Assembly: GCA_037447655.1 (NCBI GenBank)
Contig: JBBHKE010003230.1
Span: 126,001 to 190,000 of the forward strand
Reading direction: 5' to 3'
DNA length: 64,000 nt
Origin: Zygnema cylindricum
Lineage: Eukaryota; Streptophyta; Zygnematophyceae; Zygnematales; Zygnemataceae
Under the pieces are notes generated by a model. The model saw only the letters and a program-made list of their open reading frames with translations. It was not told the origin of the DNA and made no database searches. A program made the translations under genes and the position numbers. Shown piece after piece: positions 21,082 to 32,824 of this stretch (its first letter is position 1; the number at the start of each line of letters is the position of its first letter).

Positions 21082-21467
21082 GTGAGCAGTTTCTCTTTTT
21101 ATCTTTTCTGTTTTTTCATCCTATTTTTTTTCAAGTTTTTTTGTGTTATTCTTTTGGATTTTTTTTTTTTTTTTTTCACGGAAGAAATTTCTCTTTTGTT
21201 CTTTCTGTTTTTTTTTGTGTTTCCCCCCTCCGCCCCTTTTTTTTTTTAGGGTTTTTTTTGTGTTCGGTATAATTTGAATGTTTGTTTTTTTTGAAGGTTT
21301 CGGGTTTTTGGTTTGAATTAAGGAATAGGCTACCTTTACTTAGTTTCCTCCTCCCTCGTCTTTCATCGCCCTTTCCACTTCCCTCCTCCCTCCTCCCACC
21401 TCCCTCCTCCCTCCCTCCTTGCTCCAATTTTTTTTTTGCCACTTATTTGTGATTTTTTTTTTTGCAG
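21082..21467 (+). other. Candidate 3'-UTR intron and polyadenylation region of the proline-rich gene
   Basis: Exon-like TTCAAG is followed by GTGAGCAG (donor at 21082) and a 386-bp T-rich tract ending TTTTTTTTTTGCAG (acceptor at 21467). The following 170 bp contain AATAAA-type signals (about 21534, 21558, 21655). The minus-strand relative at 8575 has a comparable T-rich tract ending in GGCAG. Inferred from sequence only. Confidence 0.45.
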
Positions 21468-21639
21468 ACTTCATCAACTTCGGAGATTATGAGAGGCAAA
21501 ATATTTCGGCTTGAAGAAGAAATATTGCTGTAGCAATAAATTTGTAGTTTTTTATGAATAAAATATTAAAGGGAAGCAAACATATTTACATGTTTATTTG
21601 TGCTATAAAAGCATGTTTTCTTTTTTCTTAGTGTGGATT

Positions 21640-22364
21640 TCCCGTAAGGAAGAAAATAAAGAACACCCTCGACTTTTATTTAATTATTTGGCACATTTTA
21701 CATGATGAGGGGTAAACAAAACAAACAAAAAAATGTTATGGAATAGTTGTATACTTGGTTTTTTGAGGCTGAATTCTTTCGCTCAGAGTTTTACTGTTTT
21801 ATATATGTTTGCTTTTTTGAAGAAGAATAAATTAGAGTAGAGTTTTATAGCACGTAGGGATTAGACTTGTTTTACTAAAAAATGGCACTAAGATTTTATT
21901 CCTGTTCTGTCTCAAATGTTGCATTTAAGCTTATATAATTTGGTATGAATGTGTTTTTCGGATTCAAAATCTGTTATGAATTGCGAGAAACGTTGGCATG
22001 TACTTATTTTATTTGCATTTTTTTTTGTTATAGACTAAGTTGTCAAATTTCCTCCAAATATGATTTTTGAGTTGGATTCTTAGAAATTATCCTTTGTGAT
22101 TTTCATTTTATTTCTTTTGAATTCAATCGTTTCTAGTTTAGAAATTATTAATTATGTTATTGAAATAATTGCAACTTTTATTTTTTTATCAACTCAATTC
22201 CAGTAGTTCAATTTCAATATTTTAGTTCGATTATTTCAAGTTCAATAGTCCACTTCCATAACAATATTGCTTGTTCAATTCACTTACTTCAATTTGGTAT
22301 GCTTTTATTAGTGTGTAATATATCACCTTGACAAACACTAAAGACTCTGAAAGCACCTAGACTA
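21640..22364. other. AT-rich intergenic DNA, no gene seen
   Basis: Poly-T and TTCAATT-type words; no coherent frame. Confidence 0.5.
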
Positions 22365-22572
22365 CGTGTATCTCCATTAACGGAAAGTTTTTTCACCACT
22401 TAAAACATCTTTTCTCAGATGACACTTATCCTATTTTTGATTGAACACCGTCATTTGGAAGCTGAGAATATTACCTTTCAATCGCAACCTTCAAAATAAC
22501 AACTGACAAGTGTGCAAGGACAAGTGATGCTTTGAGTCGCTAAAAAACACTAACGCTAATAGCGATGCACTG
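22365..22572. mobile_element. TA-flanked MITE, copy c (inverted)
   Basis: 208 bp between TA at 22363-22364 and 22573-22574. The 3' TIR reads, on the minus strand, CAGTGCATCGCTATTAGCG; the 5' TIR is CGTGTATCTCCATTAACGG. On the minus strand the interior GGTTGCGATTGAAAGG matches copy a, so the copy is inverted. Confidence 0.7.
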
Positions 22573-22574
22573 TA

Positions 22575-23127
22575 ACTTCCAGGCATTGCATACATCCGAT
22601 CAGGCACATCTCACAAACAACTTCCAGAAGCTTTGGCCAATTTCAATTACTGCAGTAGCATTGGTACACAGCACAAATACCCCTTCACCGCTGTGACAAA
22701 CTGTCACTTAGAAACTTCTTGAATCCCTACACCTTGAACAACTTAGTACGACAAACGCTAAAACCACTATTGTTCAAATAGTGCGATTTTTTCCTTTTTA
22801 CCGATGTCGACGTATAATTAGTGACTCTTAAAACAACATCAAAAGAACGCGGAGTACTTTATATCTGGTAAACTGAACGGAAACTTTACGGGAAATGTAC
22901 GAAAAGTTTATGGAAAATCTACGGATGTACTTCTTAGTACTTTCTGTCCGGTAAACTGAACAGAACGTTCACGGAAAATGAATGGAGTTTTATGGAAATG
23001 TAAGGAATTTTACCGAAAATGTACAGACTTTTACGAAAAGAGACGATTCAGAGTTGCACCATTTGCGCGGTAAGTTTGAATTCTGAACAATCGTATGGAT
23101 TTTTTTTTTACATGTACGAAATAGTAC
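22575..23127. other. Intergenic DNA with TACGGAAAAT-type short repeats
   Basis: No gene recognised. From 22860 to 23060 loose copies of GGAAAATSTACGG recur. It ends abruptly at the breakpoint with copia fragment F. Confidence 0.45.
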
Positions 23128-24530
23128 GGATTCAAAATCAGATGTACTCTACATACCTCAGTTGAGTAAGAATCTTATCTCCACCTCTGTTTTGGATGAC
23201 AAAGACTTTGAAACATATATTAGGAAAGGAGTCTTCACAGCTAAGTATGATGATGAGGTCTACTTTTCAGCGGAAAAGGGTAGCCAATGAATGTTTAGGC
23301 TGAACCTGAGTAATGAAAATAAGAAAGCTTATTATGTTGGTGTTCCTGATATGATGATATGGCATAAGCGTTTGGGTCATGTGCATCTAGACAGATTGAG
23401 AGAAATGAAAAGGCTAGGGTAGTGGAAGGGATTCAATTTGGAGACAATGAAACGATGAGTGACTGTGGCGGATGTGCTCAAGGTGCGGATGTGCTCAAGG
23501 TAAGGCCCACAGATTGCCTTTCCCCAAATCTGCTACATATAAGGGGGAAAAGGTCTTAGATCTGGTCCATACAGATTGGGGGCTAGCCAGAGTGCCCTCA
23601 GTGGGAGGAAAAAGGTCATGCTCACCATAACTGATGATTGGTCTAGGAACTCAAGAGTCTATTTTCTTAAGTCAAAGTCTGAAGCACAAGCATACTTTAA
23701 AGAGTACAAAGCTTGGAGTGAAAAGCTTCATGGGACTCCCATTAAGAGAATTAGAATTGATAATGGGGGGGAATACACATTTAATCAGTTCAAGGATTTC
23801 CTGAAAGATGAGGGAGAGCAACACCAAAAGACGGTTCCTGATAATCCAAAACAAAATGGTGTAGCTGAAATGTTGAACACAACTTTAGGTGACAGTGCCC
23901 GAAGCATGCTGACAGATAAGAAGATAGGAAGACGCTTCTGGGCCGAAGCTATGAATTGTGCAAATTATATTAGAAATAGAGTCCTTACCTCAACTGTAAA
24001 AGGGAAAACACCATATGAAATGGATTGGTAGAAAGCCTGATGTGTCTCATCTAAAGGTATTCGGAAGTCAAGCTTATAGTTTGAACACTGACAAAACAAA
24101 TCTGATTGGAAACTGGATGCTCGAGGAAAACCAGGATACTTAGTGGGGTATCATGAAGATGTTAAGGGATATAGAGTATATGATCTAGGAAAACAAGACA
24201 TCATAATTGTTAAGCATTTAGTGGTGATAGATGAAGGGAAATGTGTAGACCCTTTCAAGTATTCTAAAACCATCAGGATCAGATTTGAATCAGAAAATGA
24301 AATACATTCAGATCTCCCTGACATCAATGTGACTCAAAAGATCACGACAGATCCAAAAGAAATTCAAACTGAGAGTGAGCCACTTGTGGGTTCACAACTC
24401 CCAGCTCACTCCGAGAAAAGGGAGGAAGAGAGAGTGGAACCAGAATCCACCCAAGACTCCCCTCCATTCCAGCCTCAAAATTTGAAGGAGGACGAAAGAG
24501 CAGCAAATGGCTGTAAGAAAAACATGTAAT
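23128..24530 (+). pseudogene. pol: Protease C-terminus and integrase of fragment F
   Basis: The first part matches the C-terminal half of copia protease (LISTSVLDDKDFE). Then comes the HHCC region: WHKRLGHVHLDRLREMKRL (about 23358-23415) and CGGCAQG (about 23466-23486). A 17-bp tandem duplication (GGATGTGCTCAAGGTGC) disrupts the knuckle near 23468-23501, and a one-base loss near 23420 shifts the frame. The integrase core is open at 23576-24031 with TDDWSR, DNGGEYT (second aspartate) and an altered third site (PKQNGVAEML instead of NGVAER). The C-terminal part continues in another frame at 24143-24529. Confidence 0.87.
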
Positions 24531-26180
24531 CAACAAGTAAAAAAACTGTCACAATCTAGTGAGCCACAAACTTACTTAGAGGCAGTAAATAGTCCAGAAA
24601 AAGAAAGATGGGTCAGAGCGATAAATGATGAGATGGTTTCCATTATAGTAGTCAAAACATAGGAGTTAGTGGACTGCGGATCGGACAACAAACCTATTCG
24701 ATGCAAGTGGGAGTTCAAACGAAAGCTCAATCCAGATAATACTATTGAAATGTACAAAGCCAGATTAGTGGCTAAAGGATATATCTAGAAGGAGGGGATT
24801 GATTATGAGGAGACCTTTGCACCAGTTGTACGTTTTCCCTTTGTGAGGATTCTCCTCAGTCTAGCGGCAACGGAAGATGTTTTCCCTTCGTGAGGATTCT
24901 CCTCAGTCTAGCGGCATCGGAAGATATAGATACCCATCGGATAGATAATAAGACAACGTTCCTCAATGGTGAATTGGAAGAAGAAATATTTATGAGGCAG
25001 CCGGAGGGCTTCGTGGAGGAGGGAGAGGAAAGTTAGGGATTCAAACTCATTAAGTCTCTATATGGACTGAAACATGCCCCTCGTCAATGGAATAAAAAGC
25101 TAGATGATTTTCTCACCAAGTTGGGGTATGTCAGATTCATTACTGACCACTCTATTTATATGTTTGAAGATGAGGAAGAGGTCATCTTTATTGCTATATA
25201 TGTTGGTGATTTACTTGTTTTGAGTAAGTTAATTAAAAAAATAAATCGGTCAAAAAGAGATATGAGAAAGAGATTTGACATGAACAATTGAGGTAAAGCG
25301 AAATATATTCTGGGAATACAAATGGAAAGAGACAGAGAGAGAAGAGTTCTTAGATTGACCTAGAAAGAAGCCATAGGAAATATGTTGGAGAAGTTTTAGA
25401 TACACAAGGCGAACAGTTGTACCACAACCATGGACTTGAAGAAGGTTAGTGAGGGGAGTGTAGAGCGAGGGATAATATTCATTGGTAATGAGGCGGGACT
25501 TGAAGAGAGACAATTTATGAAGACAATTCCATATTGGCAGGCTGTAGGTAGCCTGATATACTTTATGAACTATACCAGGCCGGGCATAGCGGGAGCAGTT
25601 GGAGTGTTGAGTAGGAGTCTAAATGAACATAGGGCGAGTGATTAGGAGGCAGCCAAAAGAGTGATGAGATACTTAATAGGGACTAGAGATCCGTGGCATT
25701 TGAGAGGGGAGAGCACTGACATCACTACTTAGATTGATGCCAGTTTTAGGGATGTTCATATGAGAAGATTAACATCAAAATATGTTTTGCATGTAGGGAA
25801 GTGTGCATGCCGTTGGAGTAGCAGGCAATAAAAGGTGGTTGTTCAGTCCACTATGGAGGCTGAGTACATGGCCTCGTGTTTTTCTGTTAAAGAATTAATG
25901 TGGGTGAAATCTCTGCTGCAAGAACTTGGGTTCATGAAGGTTGATGTGTAAAAAGTGTTTTGTGATAATCAAGCTGCAATTGCAATTACAACCAATCTAA
26001 AACACCATTTAAAAGCAAAACATATGGACATAAGGCTGAATTTTGTGAGGGGAAAAGTTGAAAATAAAATTGTTAGCCTGGAGTATAGACTAGATAGAGA
26101 GATGGATGCAGACATGATGACAAAGCAAGTCCCATCTCCCAAATTGAAATTCTATAGATAACAGTGTGGACTTTCTTGAC
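24531..26180 (+). pseudogene. pol: Reverse transcriptase and RNase H of fragment F
   Basis: RT blocks are recognisable in three frames: the ELVDCGS...KWEFKRKLNPD block (about 24660-24740), TFLNGELEEEIFMRQPEGF (about 24958-25012), [12 protein letters not shown] (about 25052-25090) and the palm region YVGDLLVL (about 25197-25220), where YVDD is changed to YVGD. A 47-bp tandem duplication (24833-24879/24880-24926) lies in the fingers. RNase H continues with YFMNYTRPGIAGA, MEAEYMAS, FCDNQAAIAI and KHMDIRLNFVR to 26160. At least a dozen stops. Confidence 0.87.
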
Positions 26181-26999
26181 TTGCGACAACTGGTGCCACT
26201 AAAGAAGAAAAAGAAGTATCGGCAGTTGCCATAATAATCAGTACACAAAGAGGAAACTCTCACGAAAACCCACAAAAGACCAAATTCACAATGAAGCTCG
26301 AAACAAGCCAGACTCAACCTACGTCTGCAAATTTTCCACAATATAAATTCTAAAACAAAAAAACCACATGCAAAATTTCACAAGGCTCTGCCCAAAGATC
26401 ACAATGATCTTGTAATTCAAAGACACCCAAAAACTGCTTTGCAGTTTTGCATACAACGAATTCCTAACTCCAAAAAAATTCTAAGTTCTACATATACAAA
26501 TAAACATACAGCTGATCGCGCCTTACCACAATTACCGTGTTCGACCAGTACACTAAACCTCATCAAGACAAAACCTGACCGTCAACCGTACACGAATATT
26601 TACATTAACCTAAAAGCTGATAGTCGCTAAAGTGAAATAGTACGCGGTCAAAGTTTGTCCGCTGAAATGATGGCGCAGTCAATATTTCTCTTCCTAAAAA
26701 TTACGCCGGACTCCGTCCGTTTTCCGCGCATTCTTTCATCACCGAAGATGAACATCCACGTGTAAATCCGGTCCCCAAATGAAACTGTACTTCGTCGTCC
26801 GGAACAAACAATCTTAACTTCCTCACGGACCGACACGTGTGCTTGGAGTGTACCAAATTTGTGTACTCCCTTCGGAGTTACATACAACACTAAATCTTGT
26901 CTACGCCACTTCATCGTGTACACAAATATGACTAAGTGCGGAATCTATTTGTCACACACGAGATATAGAGAGGACTAAAGGTTTCCAAAAACAAAACTT
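26181..26999. other. Unassigned DNA between two copia fragments
   Basis: No protein family recognised. 26640-26960 has ACACGTG G-box-like motifs and GTACAC words as in the LTRs, but I cannot align it to any LTR here. Confidence 0.4.
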
Positions 27000-28620
27000 C
27001 CCTAATCCTTTAGACTCTCTCAACCACTAAGTCCACATTCCTCCCTACAAAACTTCAATTTAGGTGCTGGTAAAGGCTTAATCATCATACCTGCTATTAT
27101 CTTCTCATCCGGCTAATAACTGAGTTTCAAAATTCTGTTCATCGCCTTCTCTCTCACAAAACGCAACTTGATATCAATGTGCTTACTTTTGAATTGAGAC
27201 TCGGGTTAGATGCAATTGCAATAGGTGCTTGGTTGTCACACCACACTATTTAAGGTCCGGATTGCATGAAATAAAGTTATTGAAGGAGACACTTTACCTA
27301 TAGTAACTCCTTGACAGTTGAGCTAACCGCCATATATTTAGCCTCCATTGTAGTCTAAGCTATTACCTTTTGAGGCTTGCTGCTCCAACAACTTGTTCCT
27401 TTTCCAATCTTCAAAATGAATCGGTGGTTGAACGTCGTTTTGCATGTCTCCGTAGCTAGCATCGCTCCAAGTCTAAATTTTGACTTCTTCTCCACAAAGA
27501 GCAAGTCGAAGATTCCGTGTCCTTTCAAGGTACCGAAGAACCCTCTTTGCTGCCTTCCAATCCAATTTCCCCAGATTCTGTAAACTCCGGCTCAAAAAGC
27601 TAACTGCTGTCGCAATCTCTGGCTTCGTACAGTTCATGAAGTAGATTAGGCTGTTGACAATCTGCTGGTATAGAATGGTGGCCATAAAATCTTCCTCCCC
27701 TGATTCGAAGGTGTCTTCAAAAATTACTCCTCCATTGGTCCTTATTCCTTCCACTATTTGCTTAAATTCCATGGGAGTGGCACTTCCCTTTGCCTCTACC
27801 TTGCCTAACTTTTCAAGAACATTCCTTTTCGCTTCGCGCTGCGTTAGATAGATTAATCTCATATCTCTATCCCTTTCTACTGAAATTCCAAGAATATACT
27901 TTGCCTCCCCTAAATCCTTTATCTCAAATCTTATTCAAAGAAGCCTTTATTTTGTTAATCTCATTTAATGACTTACTTAGCAACAACAAATCATCTACAT
28001 AAACTACAATGTGCATTATTCCATCTTCCCCTTCCACAACATAGATTGAGTGATCTGAACTAATCTTCACAAAGTCGAGACCAGTTAGAAACTCATATAG
28101 TTTCGGATTTTATTGACATGGAGCGTGCTTCAGACCGTACAAGGATTTGAACAACTTACAAACCGGATTTTCTTTTCCGGTCTCTTCATACATTTTTGGT
28201 TGCTTTATATAAATCACTTCCTCTAAATCTCCATGCAAGAAATTGGTCTTAACATCCATTTGATGTAATTCCATATCTTCAATGGCCGCTAAAGACAACA
28301 AAATTCTAACAGTTGGAATCTGGACAACCGGAGAGAAAGTCTCTTCCTAGTCAATTCCCTCCTTCTGACTGTAGCCTTTTGCAACAAGCCTAGCATTATA
28401 TTTTACAATCGAATTATCCGGGATTTAACTTAACTTTAAAGACCCACTTATAGGCGATGGCATTTCCATCCAGCGGAAGCTCCACAAGCTCCCAAGTTTG
28501 AGCCTCCATTATCGATCGCATTTCATCGTTCACCGCGCAGATCCATTGATCTTTTTCCGGAGCTGAAAAAGCCTCCTTGTATTGTGACCGGTTCCATCGT
28601 GCTGTCAAAAAATAGAGCAT
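27000..28620 (-). pseudogene. pol: Reverse transcriptase and RNase H of fragment G
   Basis: RT start block TWELVELPLDGNAIAYKWVFKVK at about 28425-28500, then [19 protein letters not shown] (about 28210-28270), [11 protein letters not shown] (about 28110-28145), and VVYVDDLLLL near 27975-28010 with the catalytic pair intact. The thumb/connection and RNase H start are open at 27473-27862 (TPMEFKQIVEG, YFMNCTKPEIATAVSFLSR, AAKRVLRYLERT). The rest of RNase H (27040-27470) has stops. Separate frames with stops between them make it inactive. Confidence 0.85.
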
Positions 28621-29703
28621 GCTTCACTGGTTCATTTCGGAACCTGTTGCTTTGCCTTCTTCCCCTGGAAAATCTGAGGCTGGAAATGTTGGATCTGTAT
28701 GTTGCCGCCGAGGAGGAGGAGGAGGAGGAGTTTCCTCCTGAAATGGACCAGCCGTAGTTTGTGGAGTTGGAGTAGGAGATGTTTCGCTACCAACAGATGA
28801 AGAAGAGGTTGTGGAAGAGGTAAAAGGAACACTTTCAAAAATTACATCTTCTTGGATTTTGGAATTTTTCTCTAAATCTGTCATGCCAAACACCTCCACC
28901 TATTGACTTTTTTCCTTAACCTGAATATTCCTAGCAACTTGAAGAATTTTTCAATCCATATTGTGTACTCTATAACCTACGGACTCATCATCATATCCCA
29001 TAAAAATCCCGATAACTGATTACGGACTAAACTTAGAAATAGGAAGATTATCCAAAATAAAACATTTACTACAAAAAAACTCGAAAGTGACTATCATTCG
29101 GCTTCCTTCCGTTCCACACTTCATATGGTGTTTTCCTTTAACTGCTCTAGTCTCCATTCTATTCCTAATATTTGAAGCACAAGAGAAAGCCTCACCCCAA
29201 AAATAAAACTTGTATTTTTATATAACATCATAGATTTTGCACTTTCCGTTAAAGTCCAGTTAAGTCTTTCCGATACTCCGTTTTGCTCCGGAGTATAGGG
29301 AACTGTAAACTAGCGAGCGTACCATTTTCTTTTAAATAGTCAGAGAATGTATGAGAAATATATTCACCTCCGTTGTCGGACCGAAGGGCAAGGATCGGTT
29401 TCCCATGAAGATTTTCCGCCCACACCAAAGAATGCTTGAAGTGAGTGAGCACTTCACTCTTCTCCTTCATAAAGTAAACTCTGCTGTATCTTGGGAAAAT
29501 CATTGGTAAAAGTGATCAAAAACCGGCTGCCACTGAGGGAAGGGTCTTTTGACAGTCCCCACACATTCAAATGAATAATTTGCAGCAAATCCGTTGCTCG
29601 GTTATCTGCGGTTTGAGGTAAAGGCAACTTGTGAAGCTTTCCCAACGCACACCCATCACATATATGAGAGTCCTTTTGTCCTAATTTGACACCATCTATC
29701 ATA
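28621..29703 (-). pseudogene. pol: Integrase of fragment G
   Basis: GAG-pre-integrase zinc region HICDGCALGKLHKLPLP at about 29615-29665, then HLNVWGLS (first catalytic position, D changed to N) and FTNDF (D changed to N). LRSDNGGEY (second aspartate) lies near 29360-29390. The glutamate region is garbled (LRSKTEYRKDLTGL). The C-terminal tail at 28624-28899 is Pro/Thr/Ser-rich (TPTPQTTAGPFQEETPPPPP). Two of three catalytic positions are changed. Confidence 0.82.
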
Positions 29704-29710
29704 TTTTATT

Positions 29711-30787
29711 TTACCACTTTATCAAGCCTCTCATGATGAACATGACCGAGCCACTTATGCCATTAAACATTTTCTGGAAGGAAACTGGAGTATGCAAAGT
29801 CAATTTCATTCGCCAAGTCCATCCGGTACAACAATTAGGGCCTCTAGTTCTTACTAAAGCTACTCTCCCATCTTTGCTTACTACCTTTTTCCCATTCTTT
29901 TGTAAAATTTCAAAACCTTTCATTTCTGCCACCGAAGTGGAAAACAAATTTTTCTTAAACTTTGGAATATAGAGAACATCATGTAAAGTCTTTTTTACAA
30001 CTTGACCATTGATGTTACAATCTAACTCCAATCTTCCTTTTGTCGTAGCCTCCACACCGCTGTGATCCGCATAATAAATCCTACGAGTGGGAATAGGAGT
30101 GAGGGTTTTGAAGTAAGCCTTTTTGCCGCCCATGTGGGATGAGCATCCGTAGTCTATAATCCACCCATTCTCTCGAGCTCCCTCCATGAGATCCTTACCA
30201 AAAGCAAAGAACTCATCATCATCATCCGATTGCGAAAATCTGACCAGGTTTTCCTTTTCTTCTAACTGTTCGTCTTCTGGCGTCTCATGGATTGCAAAGA
30301 ACGGTGCATTTTTAGTCGGCTGTTTTGATGCCGACACTTTTGATGGTGAATCCTCTGACCGCACCTTCCATCCCGAACAATAAATTCCTATTTCACACGC
30401 TTTTATAAATGTCGGACACAGCCGGAAAACATGACCTTGACCAAAGCAATACACACACCTATCATATTGCCTATAATTCGGATTATGAGTAAAGTTCATA
30501 TTTCCGGAAAATCCAACCGACTTATATGTCTGAGCATTGTAAGCTACAGCTGACTGTTCACTATTTAAAGCTATTTGAGTGGCCTCTTTCTCTAAGATAT
30601 AAGCTTGAGCTACCAAATTCCTAATGGCCTCTTTTTGAATTAATATGATTATCCTCCTATCTCTGTCTCTCTCTACCTGAATTCCAAAAATGTATTTTGC
30701 CTCTCCTATATCCTTCAATTTAAATTCGCTTTTTAGATCCTTTTTCAGTTTATTGATTTTATCCATAGATTTAATTAATACAAGCAA
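29711..30787 (-). pseudogene. Chimeric frame: RT of element H fused to gag-protease of fragment G
   Basis: One uninterrupted 358-codon minus-strand frame. About the first 57 residues are RT palm/thumb from H (KSMDKINKLKKDLKSEF, KDIGEAKYIFGIQVERDRD). At about 30615 it passes in frame into gag of G: a Gln/Asn-rich stretch, then zinc knuckle CVYCFGQGHVFRLC (about 30430-30475), an acidic linker, protease motif WIIDYGCSSHM (about 30125-30160; DSG changed to DYG) and DVLYIPKFKKNLFS. The N-terminal Met (30787) is internal to RT. Most likely a product of insertion or recombination that stayed open by chance. Confidence 0.75.
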
Positions 30788-32290
30788 ATCATCAACATAA
30801 AAGGCAATAAAAATGATACCTTCTTCATTTTCAAACAGGTAAATTGAGTGATTTGAGCTGATTCAAATATATCCTAGACCTATAAAAAACTCATCAAGCT
30901 ACTTGTTCAACTCTTGGGGTGCAAGTTGTAGTCCATAAAAAGAATAGATTAATCCGCATACATTGATCTCTTCTCTTTGCTCCACAAATCCTTTGCGCTT
31001 TTGCATAAAGATCTCCTCTTCCAACTCTTTATGTAGGAAGGCCGTCTTGATGTCCTTTTGATCCACCTCCATATTTTCTGCTGCCGCTACATTGAGAAAA
31101 ATATGGACGGAAGGAAACTTGACGACTGAAGAAAATGTTTCCTCGTAGTAAATTCTCTATTTCTGAGTAAATCCTTTGGCCACTAATTGGGCCATATGGC
31201 GCTCAATGGTGTTATCTGGGTTAAGTTTCAGTTTGAGTACCCACTTACACCCGATTGGCTTTCGGTCAAGTGGACAGTCCACCAACTCCTAAGCATCAAC
31301 CGCCATAATTAAGGCCATCTCTTTATTAATAAATGTCCTCCACCGATTCCTCTCAGTATAGTTATGTCCTCCACCGATTCCTCTCAGGATAGTTATCGCC
31401 TCAGTATAAGTTTGGGGTTCATCTGGATGAGACAATTCGGTAACCTTGATGTTAACTTAATTCTCTTGCAGTCTTTTCCTGCTTCTCTTTCCTCATTCAA
31501 AATTTTTCGGTGGAATAGATGGATGTCGTGGATTCTTTTGAACGAATTCGGCTACTCCTCTGTCTTATGGTCCCGGTTCTATTTCCACTAAATCTTCCGC
31601 CTCTAGCTAAGTTATCACTTGAGGTTTTACAGTTTGTTCCTTCTTTGTCTAATTTGTACCTGCAAGGTTATCATATTCTTGAATGCTTAAATAGTTAGGA
31701 AGCTCAAAGTCATCAGAGTTTTCTGACTCAAATCTAATTCTTACTAACATTGTATGCTTAAAGGGATCTACAAATTTTCCTTCATTTATAACTACTAGGT
31801 GTTTAACTAGAATTATATCTTATTTTCAAAGATCATAAACTCTATAACCTTTTAAATCCTCATCGTATCCTAGCACGTATCTTGGTTTTCTTGTAGAATC
31901 AAACTTCCAGTTTGACTTATCTCTACTTAGACTAAATATTTGACTACCGAAAACCTTTAAGTGTGATAGATCTGGTTTACAACCAATCCATTTCTCAAAG
32001 GGTGTTTGTCCTGTGACTGCCAATGTAATACTCTATTCTTCAGGTAGTTTGCACAGTTCATTGCCTTGCCTAAAACCTTTTTCCTATCTTCTTATCTGAC
32101 AACATATTCCTGGCACTATCACTTATTGTCCTATTCAACCTCTTGGCTACACCATTTTGTTCAAGATTTTTAGGAACTCTCTTTTGATGCTGTACTCCCT
32201 CTTCTCTCAAAAACTCCTCAAATTGGTTGGAGGTATATTCTCCGTTATTATCACTCCTCACTCTGTGTATTGGAGTTTCATGGAGTTTTT
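30616..32290 (-). pseudogene. pol: Copia fragment H: integrase and RT
   Basis: Right to left: integrase (VRSDNNGEYTSNQFEEF, about 32210-32260; PKNLEQNGVAKRLNR, about 32135-32180; SHLKVFGSQIFSL, about 31925-31965), linker, then RT (QKDIKTAFLHKELEEEIFMQ region about 31010-31070; YVDDLLVL at about 30790-30810, intact). The integrase is cut at 32290/32291 where a plus-strand LTR begins; RT is cut at 30615 by fragment G. No LTR or gag of H remains. Several stops and frame changes. Confidence 0.83.
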
Positions 32291-32809
32291 GAGAATGGGC
32301 ACTTTGGCGGTTTTCGGTCATTTCAACACCACGTGACACGTAGCGCTACCTCCTCGGCTTGCGGCAACTCCGAAGAGCACCACGATGAGTTCGTATATGG
32401 CAGGCGTCAACTTCTTGGCCATGCTGTAAAATGGCCATACAGAAACTACTCCGACACCAGTAGCTTTCTGTACTATATAGTGATTTGATTGGTTTTATAC
32501 TCTAGTAGTAGAAGGTTAAAAAAGGGGTTTAAGAATTAGCCAAATATTTGGTAGCCACTTCTCTCCTAGAGTGAACCTGTACAAAAAGTTATCTTTGACC
32601 ATCCATAACATACTGCTCAAGAGAGCAAATAGACTGATTTTTTTTCAAGCACACTCAAGAGAGTCTTGCCTACACTAGGGTAAAATTAGGTCTTTTTTTG
32701 TCCGTCAAGGTGGCAGCCATTCTTGGTCAAACTCAATTGGGTCAAGGCAATCCTAGGGGCTTCGTGTGAGCTGCCTACTCTGAGGACCTATGAAGGTCTC
32801 AAAGTTAAA
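32291..32809 (+). repeat. 5' LTR of element I, 5' half missing
   Basis: The 3' half of a plus-strand LTR. The segments GGCGGTTTTCGGTC, AAATGGCCATACAG, CTTTGACCATCCATAAC and TAAGGTCTCAAAGTT-type 3' end align with the LTR at 60155-61147. About 480 bp at its start is gone, including the tRNA-like module. It abuts the integrase of H. Confidence 0.75.
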
Positions 32810-32824
32810 GGTAATGGGCCCACC
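32810..32824 (+). promoter_or_regulatory. Primer binding site of element I
   Basis: GGTAATGGGCCCACC, 14 of 15 matching the complement of the initiator tRNA-Met anticodon arm; overlaps the gag ATG (32814). Confidence 0.7.

Larger units (their letters stand above)
23128..26180 (+). mobile_element. Copia fragment F, no LTRs
   Basis: Begins inside the protease region (TCAGATGTACTCTACATACC, i.e. SDVLYIPQLSKN) and ends at the RNase H C-terminus (KQVPSPKLKFYR). Neither LTR nor gag is present, so both ends are truncated. The order PR-IN-RT-RNase H is copia. Confidence 0.9.
27000..30615 (-). mobile_element. Copia fragment G (a different lineage), no LTRs
   Basis: Minus-strand order, right to left: gag zinc knuckle, protease, integrase, RT, RNase H. 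Its protein differs clearly from the other elements here (for example DYGCSSHMGG at the protease and a long Pro/Thr-rich integrase tail). It starts abruptly at about 30615, fused to the RT of element H, and ends at about 27000 without LTRs. Confidence 0.87.
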
